A stretch of DNA of 64,000 nt from Lindgomyces ingoldianus. Its lineage: Eukaryota; Ascomycota; Dothideomycetes; Pleosporales; Lindgomycetaceae. Below the pieces are notes generated by a model. That model saw only the letters and a list, made by a program, of their open reading frames with translations, did not search any database and was not told the origin of the DNA. Positions 11,001 through 22,634 of the stretch are shown here, in pieces (within the stretch, counting starts at the first letter, position 1; each line of letters begins with the position of its first letter). The position numbers and the translations under genes were made by a program. The DNA lies in assembly GCF_010093535.1 (NCBI RefSeq), contig NW_022985162.1:1228276-1292275 (forward strand), written 5' to 3'.

Positions 11001-11155
11001 ACTACTATAAAGTTTTATAAAGTTTAGAGGACAGAAACGCAGATAAATTAATAATAGAAAGTCCCCTTATATAAAAAGTAAGCAGTAAAGTTGTAGTATT
11101 TAAGAAATAATTATAAAAGTCCTTTAGATAGCTAGGGAGAGAAAGCCTTTCTTAC
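8036..11155. repeat. AT-rich RIP-mutated repeat block
   Basis: The sequence is dominated by TA, TTA and CTAG/TAAG words with almost no CpA/TpG-rich codons, the composition left by repeated RIP. No intact frame occurs. Composition returns to normal at about 11155. Apart from the minus-strand relic near its left end, no family was recognised. No clear terminal repeats matching its two ends were found. Confidence 0.7.
8192..9000 (-). pseudogene. RIP-mutated relic of an unidentified repeat-borne protein
   Basis: Reading the minus strand from about 8650 down to 8192, one frame stays continuous apart from RIP-type stops. It includes T-L-T-Y-Y-L-L-E-G-G-Q, then a stretch ending G-A-K-L-L-A-S-K-I-K-D-F-N-A-A-N-V and an uninterrupted 74-codon tail ending at 8192. 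Further upstream (about 8700-8850) another readable stretch may belong to the same protein. A loose resemblance to the DUF6589 proteins found in many fungal repeats was noted (I-E-N-A-F-S-K-K-T-N-N-K-H) but could not be tested. The compact LTR element at 6825-8030 interrupts the AT-rich block downstream of this frame. Confidence 0.4.
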
Positions 11156-11543
11156 ACCCTTATTAGCTAGAGAGATGGGGCTTGCGCCACTAAGGCCACT
11201 AGCAGGGGCTTGCCCCTGTCGAGGCTCTCTCCCCATCCCGTCTGAGCTTGCTGAGATAACGAGTGTTAGTTGCATGACCTTAGTCTAGCCCAGAAGGGGT
11301 TAGCCCTTATTTCCCCCTCCTCTCTGGCGCATCCGAAGTCTTCATTTACACAGCATCGAATAGCGAATTTAATCTACACAGTCTAGATTTCTCTAGCCCA
11401 TACCGGAGTCTCCTCTCAACTTAATCTAACGTAGATCAAAAACTTGGCTTAGGAGGCTCCTGTGATATTCAAGGTGTTTGCAGCAGAACCCCGCTTCCTT
11501 CCCAGTCGCTTTTAAGTTGAGGTATCCATCCAACCTTCGAGCT

Positions 11544-12271
11544 ATGCCCGAGCCTTTTATAAGACCAATTGAACCTTTACATGATTTGGACGCTTGCCTT
11601 CACATCGTAGGTTTTCCCAACTCTCTACGTGTAAATATATGTATTTGACGCACAAGATTCAGTTCTTTGCAACGATCGACAAAGGAGTCGACTTCGAACC
11701 GGCACGTACCATTGGCTCATATGTTTGGTGCCGACCATACCTCCTCCTCTCTCCCGAAACATGTGTCGTTCTCGATGACGGCTCAGGTCAAGCTGTCGGG
11801 TATATCATTGGTACGGAATCTACCAGTACCTTTGTCAAGAAATGGAGAAACGAATACATTCCTACTCTAGACCCGACATTCGTTCCGCGGCCGGATGAGC
11901 CCAATGAGGATGATCCGAACGAGCCCAAAATCTTGAAGTATGTAAGACGAGCGGTGTACGACCCAGAAGGAAACCTGCTACAGAAATCAGCGCCGACTCT
12001 TCTTAAACAGTATCCAGCCCATTTTCACATAGATATTCTTCCGAAATATCAAAATAAAGGATATGGGTTGAAGCTTATGGCTACTTTTTTGAATAAGATC
12101 AAAGACCTTGGTGCTGGTGGAGTTCATCTAGGCATGGTGGCTGAAAACAGAGATGCAAGAAGATTCTATGAAAGAAGTGGTTTCCGGCTTTTTGGGGAAG
12201 TGATGGATAGTGGAGAGAGTGGTGAGGTTGGGCGGACCGGGGATGCCATATTTATGGTTAAGAGCTTCTGA
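11544..12271 (+). CDS. GNAT-family N-acetyltransferase
   Basis: Two exons, 11544-11606 and 11663-12271, encode 223 aa. The intron (56 nt) starts GTAGGT and ends ATTCAG. The start is ATG 11544, reading MPEPFIRPIEPLHDLDACLHI into exon 2 F-F-A-T-I-D-K-G, which gives the R-P-x-x-x-x-D-L usual at the start of this fold. The acetyl-CoA pyrophosphate loop, Q-N-K-G-Y-G, is at about residues 151-156 after H-F-H-I-D-I-L-P, and a C-terminal A-R-R-F-Y-E-R-S-G-F motif follows. GNAT enzymes move an acetyl group from acetyl-CoA to an amine. The acceptor is not predictable, and related fungal proteins are annotated only as acetyltransferases. It is the first gene after the left AT-rich block, about 400 bp from the boundary, and shows no RIP stops. 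Confidence 0.85.
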
Positions 12272-12905
12272 CGTAAGCCTTTTAGGCCTTTCAAAGATAT
12301 GACAATGGGCTACTGGGGGTACACCGTAGATTAAATCGTCTCTCGCTTTTGGATGATCTGTTCCGTGTGACGATGGCAATACTTGCAACGTAGCAATTGT
12401 ACGGGAGCGCAAACAGGTATTCCGACCTTACGAGACACTCTACCACGAGATCTAGGATATGAAACCACAATATTACAAAAGGATTGGACTGAAGAATGAA
12501 CTGTCTAATAGGTGTTAATCTAAGCCAGCACGCACGCACACAAAATAACGATCCATTCCCCTTGACTGGCCTTCACAATCGACCTATATTAACCTGACCG
12601 CGTTATAATGAGTTAGTATTTACATACGGAAGAGATTTTTGCAGACCCTACCATAAGTCTGTACACTATCTGCCTTAACACCATAACAGTGTACTAAGAC
12701 CTCTGAGATGATTATTATCCAGCTAATGTCGTAGACGGTGAGGAGGACAGCTACTTTCGATGCTAAACAGCTCGAATGCCTAGCATTGTAGCAGTGTACT
12801 TGTCGCCTTTAATATCTATTCAATCCCTGCTACTCCTACCTCGAACTCACACAGACGCTCTTATTGACTTCAACCTCCTAGGATACCACTGAACATGCTA
12901 TCATC

Positions 12906-13828
12906 ATGTATGCTCAGCGTTATCCGATCAAGGGAGGCGTCTGGTCGAACCAGGATAATCGCCAACACTTCAGCCAAAACTTAGAACTTCCAGAGAAGTG
13001 TGGGGATCAATACCGGCCCCGAGTACCGCAGCTTGCCCCAACATCGCAATACCAACGACAGATTCTTGCTTCAAGATACCACATGAACATATTGTTAGAT
13101 CCCTTCAGGAGCTAGATAGGAGCGTGGAATCATAAAATGGAGTGGGCACACTTCATCGAGCGCAGCATGCTCGTTTCCCAGATGTGCTTGAAGCGGAGGC
13201 TAAGATCAATTCAATTGCCCCTCACGCTATACAAGATATCGTCGACCCATACTTACAGGCCGCTTACTCATCGGATTCGCACCACTCGTTCCCCAAATTC
13301 CCTATCGACCTTGATACGACAAGCACACTTTCTAGTCTCCAGAGCAAGACCTCTGACATAAGCTCCCATGATAGGTACAGGCCCTACACAAAGGCGCCTA
13401 TCGTTTGTGACGTCCCATACGGAGTCCGGCCCGAGCCTCCCAAGATTTCGCCAAGTAGTGCTTCGGAAGAGAAATCTATCGAAAGTGACTTTGATCTTGG
13501 TGATGAAATTGCGGAGCTTAAATCCCCACAGTTAGGAAGCAGAAGCTTGAGATCTCAGGGCTGCGCCACTAAAATTCTGAGTATAAGTAGCTCCGCTTCA
13601 ACCTCCACTTTCTCCAATCTACAGTTTCACAACTCGGTAAATCCAATGCTGCCCAAAGGACCTGATCCGAGGACTTTCACTAAATTCTGTGAAATTTTTG
13701 GGAGAGAGGACTCCTATATTTCCGACCGTCTAGATCCGCTAGATAAAAGCGATTCTAGAGGAACTCGGGTGGAGAAAGACCAGAATCGATGTAAGGCTGG
13801 ACGTTCGGAGGGCAAAGTTCTCGAATAA
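12906..13828 (+). CDS. Hypothetical serine-rich protein, gene model unresolved
   Basis: Two adjacent frames look coding. The first, from ATG 12906 to TAG 13115, encodes up to 69 aa. The second is open from 13136 to the TAA at 13826-13828 and encodes about 230 aa rich in Ser, Pro and Asp, with no transmembrane segment and no recognised domain. The second frame has no ATG near its beginning, so it probably joins an upstream exon. An intron removing the TAG at 13113 with an acceptor such as GCGCAG near 13160 would connect the frames, but no donor stands out. The product is likely a disordered protein. A decayed gene is equally possible this close to the repeat block. Confidence 0.35.
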
Positions 13829-15078
13829 AACCCTTAGGATGATTTGGGAAGGCAGTTTCACTGCAGATATAAGACTTCCGAAATTTCATAATCAAGATGA
13901 AGTGGTTTCTGATGTACAGGCCTGCACCCTCGGGAGTGTGAGAAGGCGAAATATTAGGAGCCACAGGGTAAGTGAGATGTTTTCAGCTTATCATGTTTGC
14001 AGAGATAATAGGTCCTAAGACTTTTATTGATGGGTGCTAATGGTTGTCTCTGATAACTTAGGAAGTTAGGGGTTTGCTAGTGCACTTGCATAGTAGATTT
14101 ATCTCTCGTTCTAAACTTTCCAGGGTGGAATATGCTTTTGACAGACCGGATCATTAAGTTTTTGGCTTTTCTTCGGCTTACACCTGATCAGGTAGACTCT
14201 ATTTCTAGATAAACATAAAACCATACTCCTATTTACGTTAGTGCCTCATAATTCCGACCTTTCATTTATTGAAATTGCTCTAAACGCATCCGTATCAAGC
14301 CGTATAACACGAAGCGTTTAATACGGTACACCTAAGAAGTTTTTAATTTTCTAGATTTCTTACTAGTATAAAGAAGAAAGAAAAGAAGGCTCGAGTTGTT
14401 TGCTTGAAATTACATATTGGCATGTCCCGTCGTAGGTGCGAACCCCCACATCCTAGGCACAAATAGGTGCTTCGGTCATATGTTGAAGGAATAGATAGTG
14501 AAACCGCCTACAAACCTAAAGACGGTAGCTCGTGTTTGAGATGACGAAGCGACATGCACCATTTTCAGCTCTTGCCATCTGTGCCGCTTCTTCCTGCCCA
14601 CACGGAAATAAACGATCGACCGTGCAGCAAATATGAAAGGAGGCACCCATGACCTGCGGAACCGCAACATCTCGACTTGCGGCTCCGCTCCAATCCTCGG
14701 GTATGGAATCACATCCACCACATGGGGGTTTGGCGTCGTCCCCTGCTAGATTCGAAGAACTGTTCCAGTCTCAAGCGTGCTTCTTAATCGTAGGCTGGGA
14801 TGGACGAGCACGGTGAATTGTCTGCAGGATAGAGCTTTATAGGAGTTCGGCTTATCAATTTATCCCCATCACTGGTTATATACATCATCCTAATATGGGA
14901 TTTTCTGGATTGTGATCTTTTGGATTTGCAGTGCCACGCAGCCCAATATTCGCAACGCCCGTCAACAACCCTCATTCCAAATGAAGGAGTGAGCAAAAGC
15001 TTCCCCATGACCCTCTCCATAGACAGCCTCGCTTGCCCCTGCTTGCCCCCGCCTACCCTCGTTTGCCCATTCCTGCTT
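13829..15078. other. Intergenic, nothing recognised
   Basis: About 1.25 kb separates the hypothetical gene from the 3' end of the alcohol oxidase. Short frames on both strands are poorly coding-like and resemble no family. No RNA gene was recognised. Confidence 0.5.
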
Positions 15079-17555
15079 TTACAATCTAGATAAACCCGTA
15101 ATCTCCCTTGGAGCATGATACGTCGGAACCTTCATATCGAGCGCGGAGCCAGAGTAACCCAGGTCCTCAGCAGTCAACACTGCACACTTCTCTCCAATAA
15201 GAAGGGCAGTGGAGTAAGTGTTGCAGCCGACGTTATCGGGGCAGATGGACAAGTCAGCGACCTTGAGGCCCTTGACACCGTGGACGTTGAGACGCTCGTC
15301 GAGCACGCCGTGCTTGACGATCGAGTTGCCCTCCTTAGGTGCCATGGAACAGGTTCCAAGGGAGTGCCAGGTGCTATATATTAATTTAATATGTTAAATA
15401 AATGGCGGTAGTGAAGTAGGGTGGCTTACGTCTCAACGTGTCTCTTCACCCAATCTTCGATGTGCTTGATATCTTCATTCGAGTACTGAAGATCCTCTTG
15501 GACATGTTGCGCGTTCGAGTTCAGGAAAGCTGGCTCGGGAGCTCGCCCTTTGTCAACAGGCATGCTCCAAGATCCGTGCTGAATACCAGCGGTGAGATTA
15601 CCGGGGAGGGCATACTGCATACTATTAGTCTCATTTAATTCTCACGGGAATATGGTTAAGCACATACCGCATTGGTGGTCGAGAGATCGAGATCTTTAGC
15701 CCGAGCCGGGCTGTCGTACGAGTAAAAAGGATGCATAGCCTGGACTTCACCAGCATAAGCATCCATTCTGCGAGCAGTCTCCCGTGATTTGATATAACCC
15801 CAGACCATCGGTGCCATATCGCGCTTATCGTTCATGAAACCGGCATCGAAGTCGGGGGCTTCGTACGGGTTCGGCGAGACGATATGAGTCGAACCACGGG
15901 AGAACGGGTATTCTAAGAAGTGGAACATGCTGAAAAACTTGCCCGGGGGCATGAGCATGTGGTCACCGAACCAGCCGGCGATGACGGCTGCAAAAGGTGA
16001 TCTGTTAGTGTTTTGCTTTGTAGAACAAGACGAATAAAATGAGATTGGTGCCTTACAGTAATGCATAACAGGCTTGTCGGGTTTATTCTTAAAGTAACTA
16101 TCCCACCCAGACCTGAATTCCTTACAGGGCCAGTTATCCATCATCTTGAGCTCCTCCTCTGTAGGCCGAACCTTAACACCTGCCTCGATACCATTGGTCG
16201 CCAGAGGTCCAGTGCCGTTAATATTCCACTGCCCAAAGACTTGCTCCTGGACCTTGGGGTCACCTCGAACGAAGTCGTCGAAGGATTCAACATGCGGCTT
16301 AGCACGGAAGACCGAGAAGGTGAGGTAGTGGTCTTGGAAATTGAGACCAACGCCGGGGAGATCAATGAGAGGCTTGACGCCAGCCTTGCGGAGCTTCTCG
16401 GGGTCACCAATACCAGATCGCTGGAGGATGAGGGGTGAGCTTAGCGTGCCACCCGACACGATAATTTGCTTGCGGGCTTTGATAGTCTTCGAGTGGTTCT
16501 GACCTGGAGCAAGAGGCTTGGTGGGAACGGTTCGAACGCCCACTGCTCGGTCGCCCTCGAGGACAACCTGAGCGCGAATTAGCAGCTACATACCGAGCGA
16601 CTCGAGCAGACATACCTTGTCGACTTTGGTGTTGACCATCAAGTGCAAGTTTTGGTGAACAGAGCGGGTGCTGTGAATGTATCCATGCGCGGAGTCAGAA
16701 CGACGACCAGTGTCTCGGTTGATCCACTTCAGCCAATGTTCGGCACCATGACCGGTGACTAAGTCCTGGAGATCATCGGTCGTTGGAATGCCCTGAGATT
16801 CAGATGCTCGCAAGAAGTCCTCCTTGATTGGATAGGTGTAGTTGCCAAATGACACCTTGATTGGTCCTTCGAAGCCGTGAATGTCACGGTTATTGCAGGA
16901 ACGCTAGAGAGCCTTAGCAAAGGTTGCCCCTCGAATGTGATTTGATGTGAATACTTGGTATGTCTCGTGCTTCTTCATCAAGGGAATGAGCTCCTTTGTG
17001 GTCCAGCCCTTCGCCTGGAAGTCGTCATAGTCCGAGGCTGAGGCACGAGTGTACATCTAGGACTTGCGTCAGCTCCCCGACTTTCAAGATCCAGGGAATG
17101 GGTCTCACCATGAAGTTAATAGAGGACCCGCCTCCTAGAATGTGAGCACAAGGTACCACAGCCCGTCTTCCATCAAGCCATTCCGAGGGTCTCGAGTAAT
17201 AGAACGAGGCAGTCTTGCTGTCCAGTTTCATATTGCGGGGGTAAATGCCGGGGCGGAAGACCCTGAAAACCAATGAATTGAGGCGAGCGGCTGAGTGAAA
17301 TCTGGGGGGCTTACCAAGGGTTGTTCAAGTTGTTCTCTCCGCCCTCAATCAAGAGGACCTGGAGATTATGGTCCAAATTTGCAAGCCGCCCAGCAACCAC
17401 GCAGCTAAGAGCAAAACGTTAAGTAGTGAACTCTTGTCAGGTTTTCTGGCTTACCCGCAAGAGCCTCCACCGCAGACGATGATGTCAACCTGCATCAAAT
17501 GAGCCACCTGAAGACATGAAGTACTTAATTAGTATACCTCATCTGGGATAGTCAT
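15079..17555 (-). CDS. AOX1: Peroxisomal alcohol (methanol) oxidase, GMC family
   Basis: Ten exons on the minus strand: 17538-17555, 17455-17489, 17315-17404, 17109-17262, 16955-17056, 16616-16903, 16057-16567, 15668-15987, 15430-15614 and 15079-15373. They join to 665 aa, close to the roughly 663 aa of yeast alcohol oxidases. The nine introns are 48-69 nt with GTA/GTG donors and YAG acceptors. The FAD-binding loop G-G-G-S-C-G is at 13-18 and L-G-G-G-S-S-I-N-F-M marks the GMC N-terminal signature. H571 in T-W-H-S-L-G-T-C-S-M and the N619 region (N-V-G-C-N-T-Y-S-T) match the catalytic His/Asn pair. The protein ends SRL, a canonical type-1 peroxisomal targeting signal. It oxidises short-chain alcohols, mainly methanol, with O2 to aldehyde and H2O2 in peroxisomes. 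In filamentous fungi the methanol typically comes from pectin or lignin demethylation. A TAG in frame at 16904-16906 is the acceptor of intron 5, not a nonsense codon. Confidence 0.95.
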
Positions 17556-20500
17556 CTTGAAAGTTTATGAAATGGATTCCTTCAATTGCTTTCTGTGTAT
17601 GAACAGGAGGAGTAGGGAGAGTACTACCACAGTAGAAGCAAGTCAACTGGGTCCTAGGCCAACAATTTGATTGCAGTACCCAGCTGCTTTAAACAACTGG
17701 ACCCCGCACCTACAAGTTCGCGTCGGCGCGAAGGAGCTTCATCACCTGAGCCATTCTCGAACTGCGCATTTCGTCAGCATCGATCGTGGATCCTAGACTG
17801 TGCATACCTCCAGGAGGGGACCTAAACTTCTCCTGCCTGACCCATGCACGTCGCTCCACCAAAAGAGGTTACCCGACATCGAAGACCCTGAAGAAACTTG
17901 TCCCAAAGGTAAAGCGCGGAATAGTGCCCGCTTGACGGCATTGCAATTCTGCGGATCCGCAATAATGCTGAGCTTGGAGGTTTTGCTCTGGATGCACGAA
18001 AGAACGGGTACCTTGCTACTGATTGGCTTGGCAAGTCGGGTAAGGGCTGTGTCGACCCAAAATAACGGGCTTGGATAAAGGATTGTGCTGGGATTAGCAC
18101 CACAGCAGGGGCGAAGTTGAATGCGGAGAAAGTGGTGGAAGTTGAGCAGATTTGCTGGGATGTCCTCCCCTCCTGTGCTCTGCGGAGCCGAACAGCTAGG
18201 GTCCAGAAGCTACGTCAGAGCTGGAGTTCAAGCTTCTGACCTCCGCAGCAACACGAGTAGCAAGTAGCTGTTTCGTCGGGGTGGGGTGGGGAGGGGAAGG
18301 CTGACCGACAGGGACGAAGCGACCAAGAGGAGTGAGATAAAGAACCATTACGAAGCTGATCTTGGCTGCAATTGATGCTGCCTTCTTTTGTCATATAGTT
18401 CAACCTTACCTCTAGGGTGGAAGCTCTTCAAGCTCCTCTTCTGGAGCTAGCCTAATGCGGGGTTCCAAGCTCATGCAGGCGCTGGCGTTTGAGCTATCCA
18501 CTGCGTGCCGTCTTTAGCTTACCGATGCTGAAGGTCAATAGCCAAAGTCACCGCGTGGGTTGGTCGGATGTGGGGTGCAGAAGCTGTTGTTTGAGCCGTC
18601 TCACAGGGAGAGGAATCTTGGCAGTGCAGCGAGTGGGGCCCTATCCTTGGATGCCGAACCGTCAGGTGCGGGGAATTTCACGACAGTGGACATCCATCGG
18701 CCATCTCGATGAGAACCTTCTCCTCGTTCCAACTTTGCAGAGCCAAACCGCTCATCGTTATTTGTCAAAACTCTCCGGAATAATATCTCTCTTCTAAATT
18801 GGCTACGGGAAAATGTGTTTGCAGCAAAACGCAGCGGCAGGAATGAATTGACAAGAGGCCAATAGCCAAGTGATTCAGTTTTTGCTCCAGAGAACGTAGA
18901 GTAGGGCTTCTTGTGCCACGCTCGACCCTTATTCCCGGGCACTCGGCTCGCAAGCAAGGCCTGCGCTCGTTACATTACAAATAACACTCTTTAGAATCAT
19001 CCTGAATTCAAAACTGATCGCCATCTCCTTTTTCCCTTTGGACCATACTCACATCGACTTCCGCGCGCAACTTCCGTATCGATAGCAGTTCCCTAGGCAA
19101 TGGGCCCTTCAAAGCGGTCGTCTCCCTCACGGCCACGAAAACCCGGAAAGTCTTCCAGGCTTGGTGTATACAAGTCTCTTTTCAAAACCCCGGCGTCACA
19201 GCTATTCTCTGTTTCAAAGCTCCACCAGGCCCATTGCGAGAGTAAGATGTAATCGACAACCTGAATTCGGCCTTGCCCCGCTGCATGCGCCAAAGCCATG
19301 TGGCATTGAATAAGATTTGACCGGTTACCAAGGTTTTGTGTGTACCCTTGCTTCCAAGAAGACGAGAATGTCTGTGGTGATGCTACACAGTCCTAGCTGA
19401 ACCTCCTGGCTGCGATTGCGTATACGAACAAATGGACTTTAGCTAAAAGGCTTGCAGAGTAGGAATACAATCCTAGAGCAAGCAGTCGGCTATCTGGTCT
19501 TGCTACTTCGGCAGCAGCAAGTACTGGTTAGTGAGAGATCTTGATCCTTTCTTCAATTCACCTCCTGGCCTGGACCTCCTTGAGTAACCATAAGAATTCA
19601 AAGTTAGCCTCAGTGTCGTTATCGATCACATACTCCTCTGCCACCCTCCGAATGGCACAGTGATGTCGAAGCTTGCCTTTCCTTTCCTCGAGAACACGTC
19701 GCTCTAGATAAGTCGCGAATAACTAGGGTTTTAGCCGCTTTGAGTTGGCTGGTATCCATTATCTTCGTCATGAAAATTGCCCTCGGCATTTCGGTAGACA
19801 GAAATCCCGTTTAGGACGAACAATCGGTCTCTTACACACACACAAGCTTTGGAGGCTGCAACTTAAACCTCAACATCTGTTTGAGACCCCGAATAATAAC
19901 AATCTCAGCTAGCATGACCTAAAATATTTCTAGGACCGATTAAGAAGGTTCACGTTGGCGAGGCCAGCGCTCGACTTCGGAGCCAGACGATTGAGGACAG
20001 TGTGGGAGGGGAAGCACATCGAAAAGAAATGCATGGGTGTGAGTGATAAGCTAGCTTCTAAATTTGCGCTTCTTCGGACGGATAGTTAGAGGTGAGGTCA
20101 CTTATTTAGACATGGGAGGTGGTCACCGTCTGGTATTGAGTTTTTCCAGTTTGGGGCGAATACGGTTCATGATGATTTGTTGCGGAGTCTTGGTGAAAAG
20201 ATACCAAGGTATCGTACTGCTAATCACTAGGCCGATGAAATGGAGCCCGCGCAAGACTGAGGAGTCTAAATTTGAATACTCCCTGCTCACATTGCCTACT
20301 ATCTGTTTGCAGATACAATATCATATACTGAGGTCTGATTTAAGAGGGAAATGGGCATCATCTCAACAACTGTTCTAATTCTGCCAACAGGTTTTGTAGA
20401 TCAACTTCGTCCTAGTCATGTTCTTTGGCATGTAATAACAGACGTAGGAGAATACACCTGTGTGTAATAGGGCGTTTTTGTCTTGATCATCGGCTTCGAT

Positions 20501-21387
20501 CAGTTAGAAAGCTGTAAAATTTGTCTTGCATGGACAACCCTCTGGAAAATCTCCGCCTTATATCAGACGATTTGTGCAGCCAATGTGCGTCCGGATACGC
20601 CTCGATATTAGAAGCGCTGCACGTCAGCTTGCAGGAGTAAAGCAACCCCTCTTCAACATCAAACCGCTTCTTACCACATCCAGTCCCCATGGTACTCCAC
20701 GCGGCCTAGATTTGCTGAGCGCGCCACGCGTTTGGACCTCAGCTATTATTGTAGCGCGGGAGGGCTGGTATCCTCGGGCCATTCGCCGGGCTTTGCGTGG
20801 GTTTATTAGAAGGCTGTTTCGTGAAATGCACAAAGTATCTGTTCCGTGGGGCATTCACGCTGTCCCAACGCGATGGTCTTGTGTTCCCATCTTCTGTGGA
20901 GGGAGCCGGTAGTTGTAGCAACGCAGGAGAATGCTCTGAAGCAAACACGATTGGAGGATAGGATTCTCTGTCTAAGGTCCTTTACAGCCAATTAATCAAA
21001 AACTACCCAGGCAATTTTGTGGCGCTAGCGTGCGGAGAAGGCTGCCTTGCAGTTACAATTGTAGTTGTATATTCTAAACTTTAAAGTTGATTGCTCATGG
21101 CCAATAAAATGCCGATAAAAGCGGTAGGAAACGCCCGGTCGACCTGCTCCTTCCAGAGCCAGTGGGGCCGAGATCTAAAAGGAGTATCTGAATATGTACC
21201 AATCCACTAGTGAGACCCCGATTCTTAAATCTGAATAGAGGGTATCGTTTTGCGTTGTCTTCCAAGATGCTTTCCTAACGCCTTGTTAAAGAACCGTTAG
21301 GACTAATATGATAATATGAGTGGAGAGACGCGTGCCCTACTGCGTGAAGGTGAAAATGGAGGGAAACTTGAGGACATTTGTTGAGGT
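17556..21387. other. Large spacer between alcohol oxidase and alternative oxidase
   Basis: This 3.8-kb stretch is the widest gap in the gene block. It holds only short, mutually overlapping frames (for example 19093-19299 minus and 20526-20912 plus) with no recognisable domain. The first 1 kb presumably includes the alcohol oxidase promoter. Composition is ordinary and lacks the RIP signature, so it is not an obvious transposon. It may hold decayed genes or a long non-coding transcript, but nothing visible decides this. Confidence 0.4.
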
Positions 21388-22634
21388 TTAGATGATCTCA
21401 CTACGTTCCCATCCAGTCGCCCGCAAGTGCTCGAGACCCTTTGTCGGATGCGGTCTTGTGAGATCTTTGTACTCGCTCACATATGGATTTGGGTCTTCTT
21501 TCTGGTTGAGGTTTCCAAGGGTGTGGTTGACCTCCCTGTGCTTACTCTCGTCTGCTCGAACTATTGGCCTATGTTAGCGGGATATCCTTGAATGATTAGA
21601 CTAAAATACACGTACTGTACAAGAGGAGATCTCGCATGGTACGGTGCCCCTCAGGCATCTTCCAGTATTCTACGGCGATCTCAGGGGCCTGCAGGTTTGA
21701 CCACTCTGGGAGGCGGCCAGCATCGATGTCGGCAATCTGGCGTGTGTATGTAATGACCGCCTCTTCCTCCAAGTATCCGACAAATCGGTGGACGGTTCGT
21801 GGGCTGATCAGGTACGCAAGGAACAGGGCATTGAACCAGACACCCTGAGCACCGAGGACCATGAGGCGCATGAAGAGTCCGGGCTCAGACATCTTCAGGA
21901 AGGTGAGGAGATGCATCCTCTCGTTGAAGCTCTCTTCCAACAGGGTTTCGATCCTGGTTGACATCAGCCAATGCTCGGGCTATCCAGTTAGCCGGGAGCT
22001 CCATGCTCACCATCCATTGTCCCTCTTCATGCGCCTCATGGAATGTAGATGCCTCAGCATACCGGCTACCATTCCTGGGACGCCTGCCACGCTCTCGAGG
22101 AAGACGTTCCGGATCATGTACTTCTTTTCATTCATAGCATACTTATGGAGTGCCGCGGTAGGGTCCTTCTTGTTCAATGCAGTAGCCTTCTCATGCTTAT
22201 AACCTGTTGCCAGATCTAAACCATACCGTAGGACTTTAACAGCTAAAAGGGCGACCTTGTCAGAATATGTCTTGGCCTCTCGGTGAGCAACGACGACAGA
22301 GTCCATTTGCTCAGGTGTATAGACTGAGGGCGTTTGTTAGTTTTCATTAAGGAAAAGTAGGATTACAGTTCATACCTGGGTGGGGCCATGCAGATCCAGT
22401 CTTTCTGACCCTCTCTGTCTCATTTTTTGGGAAGAACTCTTTGCTGTTCACGTTGGATGTACTAGAGAAGTTCCGCCGGCTAGCTATGAGCGGCTGGCAC
22501 TGGCGCACAATGATGAAGCTGGGCCGGAGTCCGATAGCGCTGGAGGTGCCCAATCCATTGCAGGACTTGAGGAGCTGGGCCGATGCACGCTTGGATGCCA
22601 TTGCCCCCGAAGATGCTACTCTTCTGGAGATCAT
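21388..22634 (-). CDS. AOD1: Mitochondrial alternative oxidase
   Basis: Four exons, 22376-22634, 22011-22323, 21616-21953 and 21388-21560, encode 360 aa. Introns of 52, 57 and 55 nt have GTATGA, GTGAGC and GTACGT donors. The N-terminus is basic and serine-rich with R-R-N-F-S-S-T, a mitochondrial presequence. The di-iron ligands lie in [28 protein letters not shown] and [12 protein letters not shown]. The last comes from a separate 3' exon; reading straight through exon 3 would end in a false S-T-C-I-L-V tail. The enzyme sits on the matrix face of the inner membrane and passes electrons from ubiquinol to O2, bypassing complexes III and IV without proton pumping. It shares no ancestry with the neighbouring alcohol oxidase despite the common abbreviation AOX. 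The start could also be the second Met, 11 codons in. Confidence 0.95.

Noticed and set aside
14400..14475. Possible tRNA (GGTGCGAACCCCCA resembling a T-arm)
   Set aside because: No matching acceptor, D-arm or anticodon stem could be built around it on either strand.
16904..16906. In-frame TAG in the alcohol oxidase, apparently a nonsense mutation
   Set aside because: It is the acceptor of a 51-nt intron with donor GTATTC and a CTAAG branch. Splicing gives H-E-T-Y-Q-R-S-C-N-N-R-D, as expected for the family.
21596..21615. Truncated C-terminus of alternative oxidase
   Set aside because: The apparent S-T-C-I-L-V end is intron read-through. A further exon (21388-21560) supplies R-A-D-E-S-K-H and the normal C-terminus.
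15079..22634. Tandem AOX gene duplication
   Set aside because: The two neighbours share only an abbreviation. One is a GMC flavoenzyme and the other a di-iron quinol oxidase.
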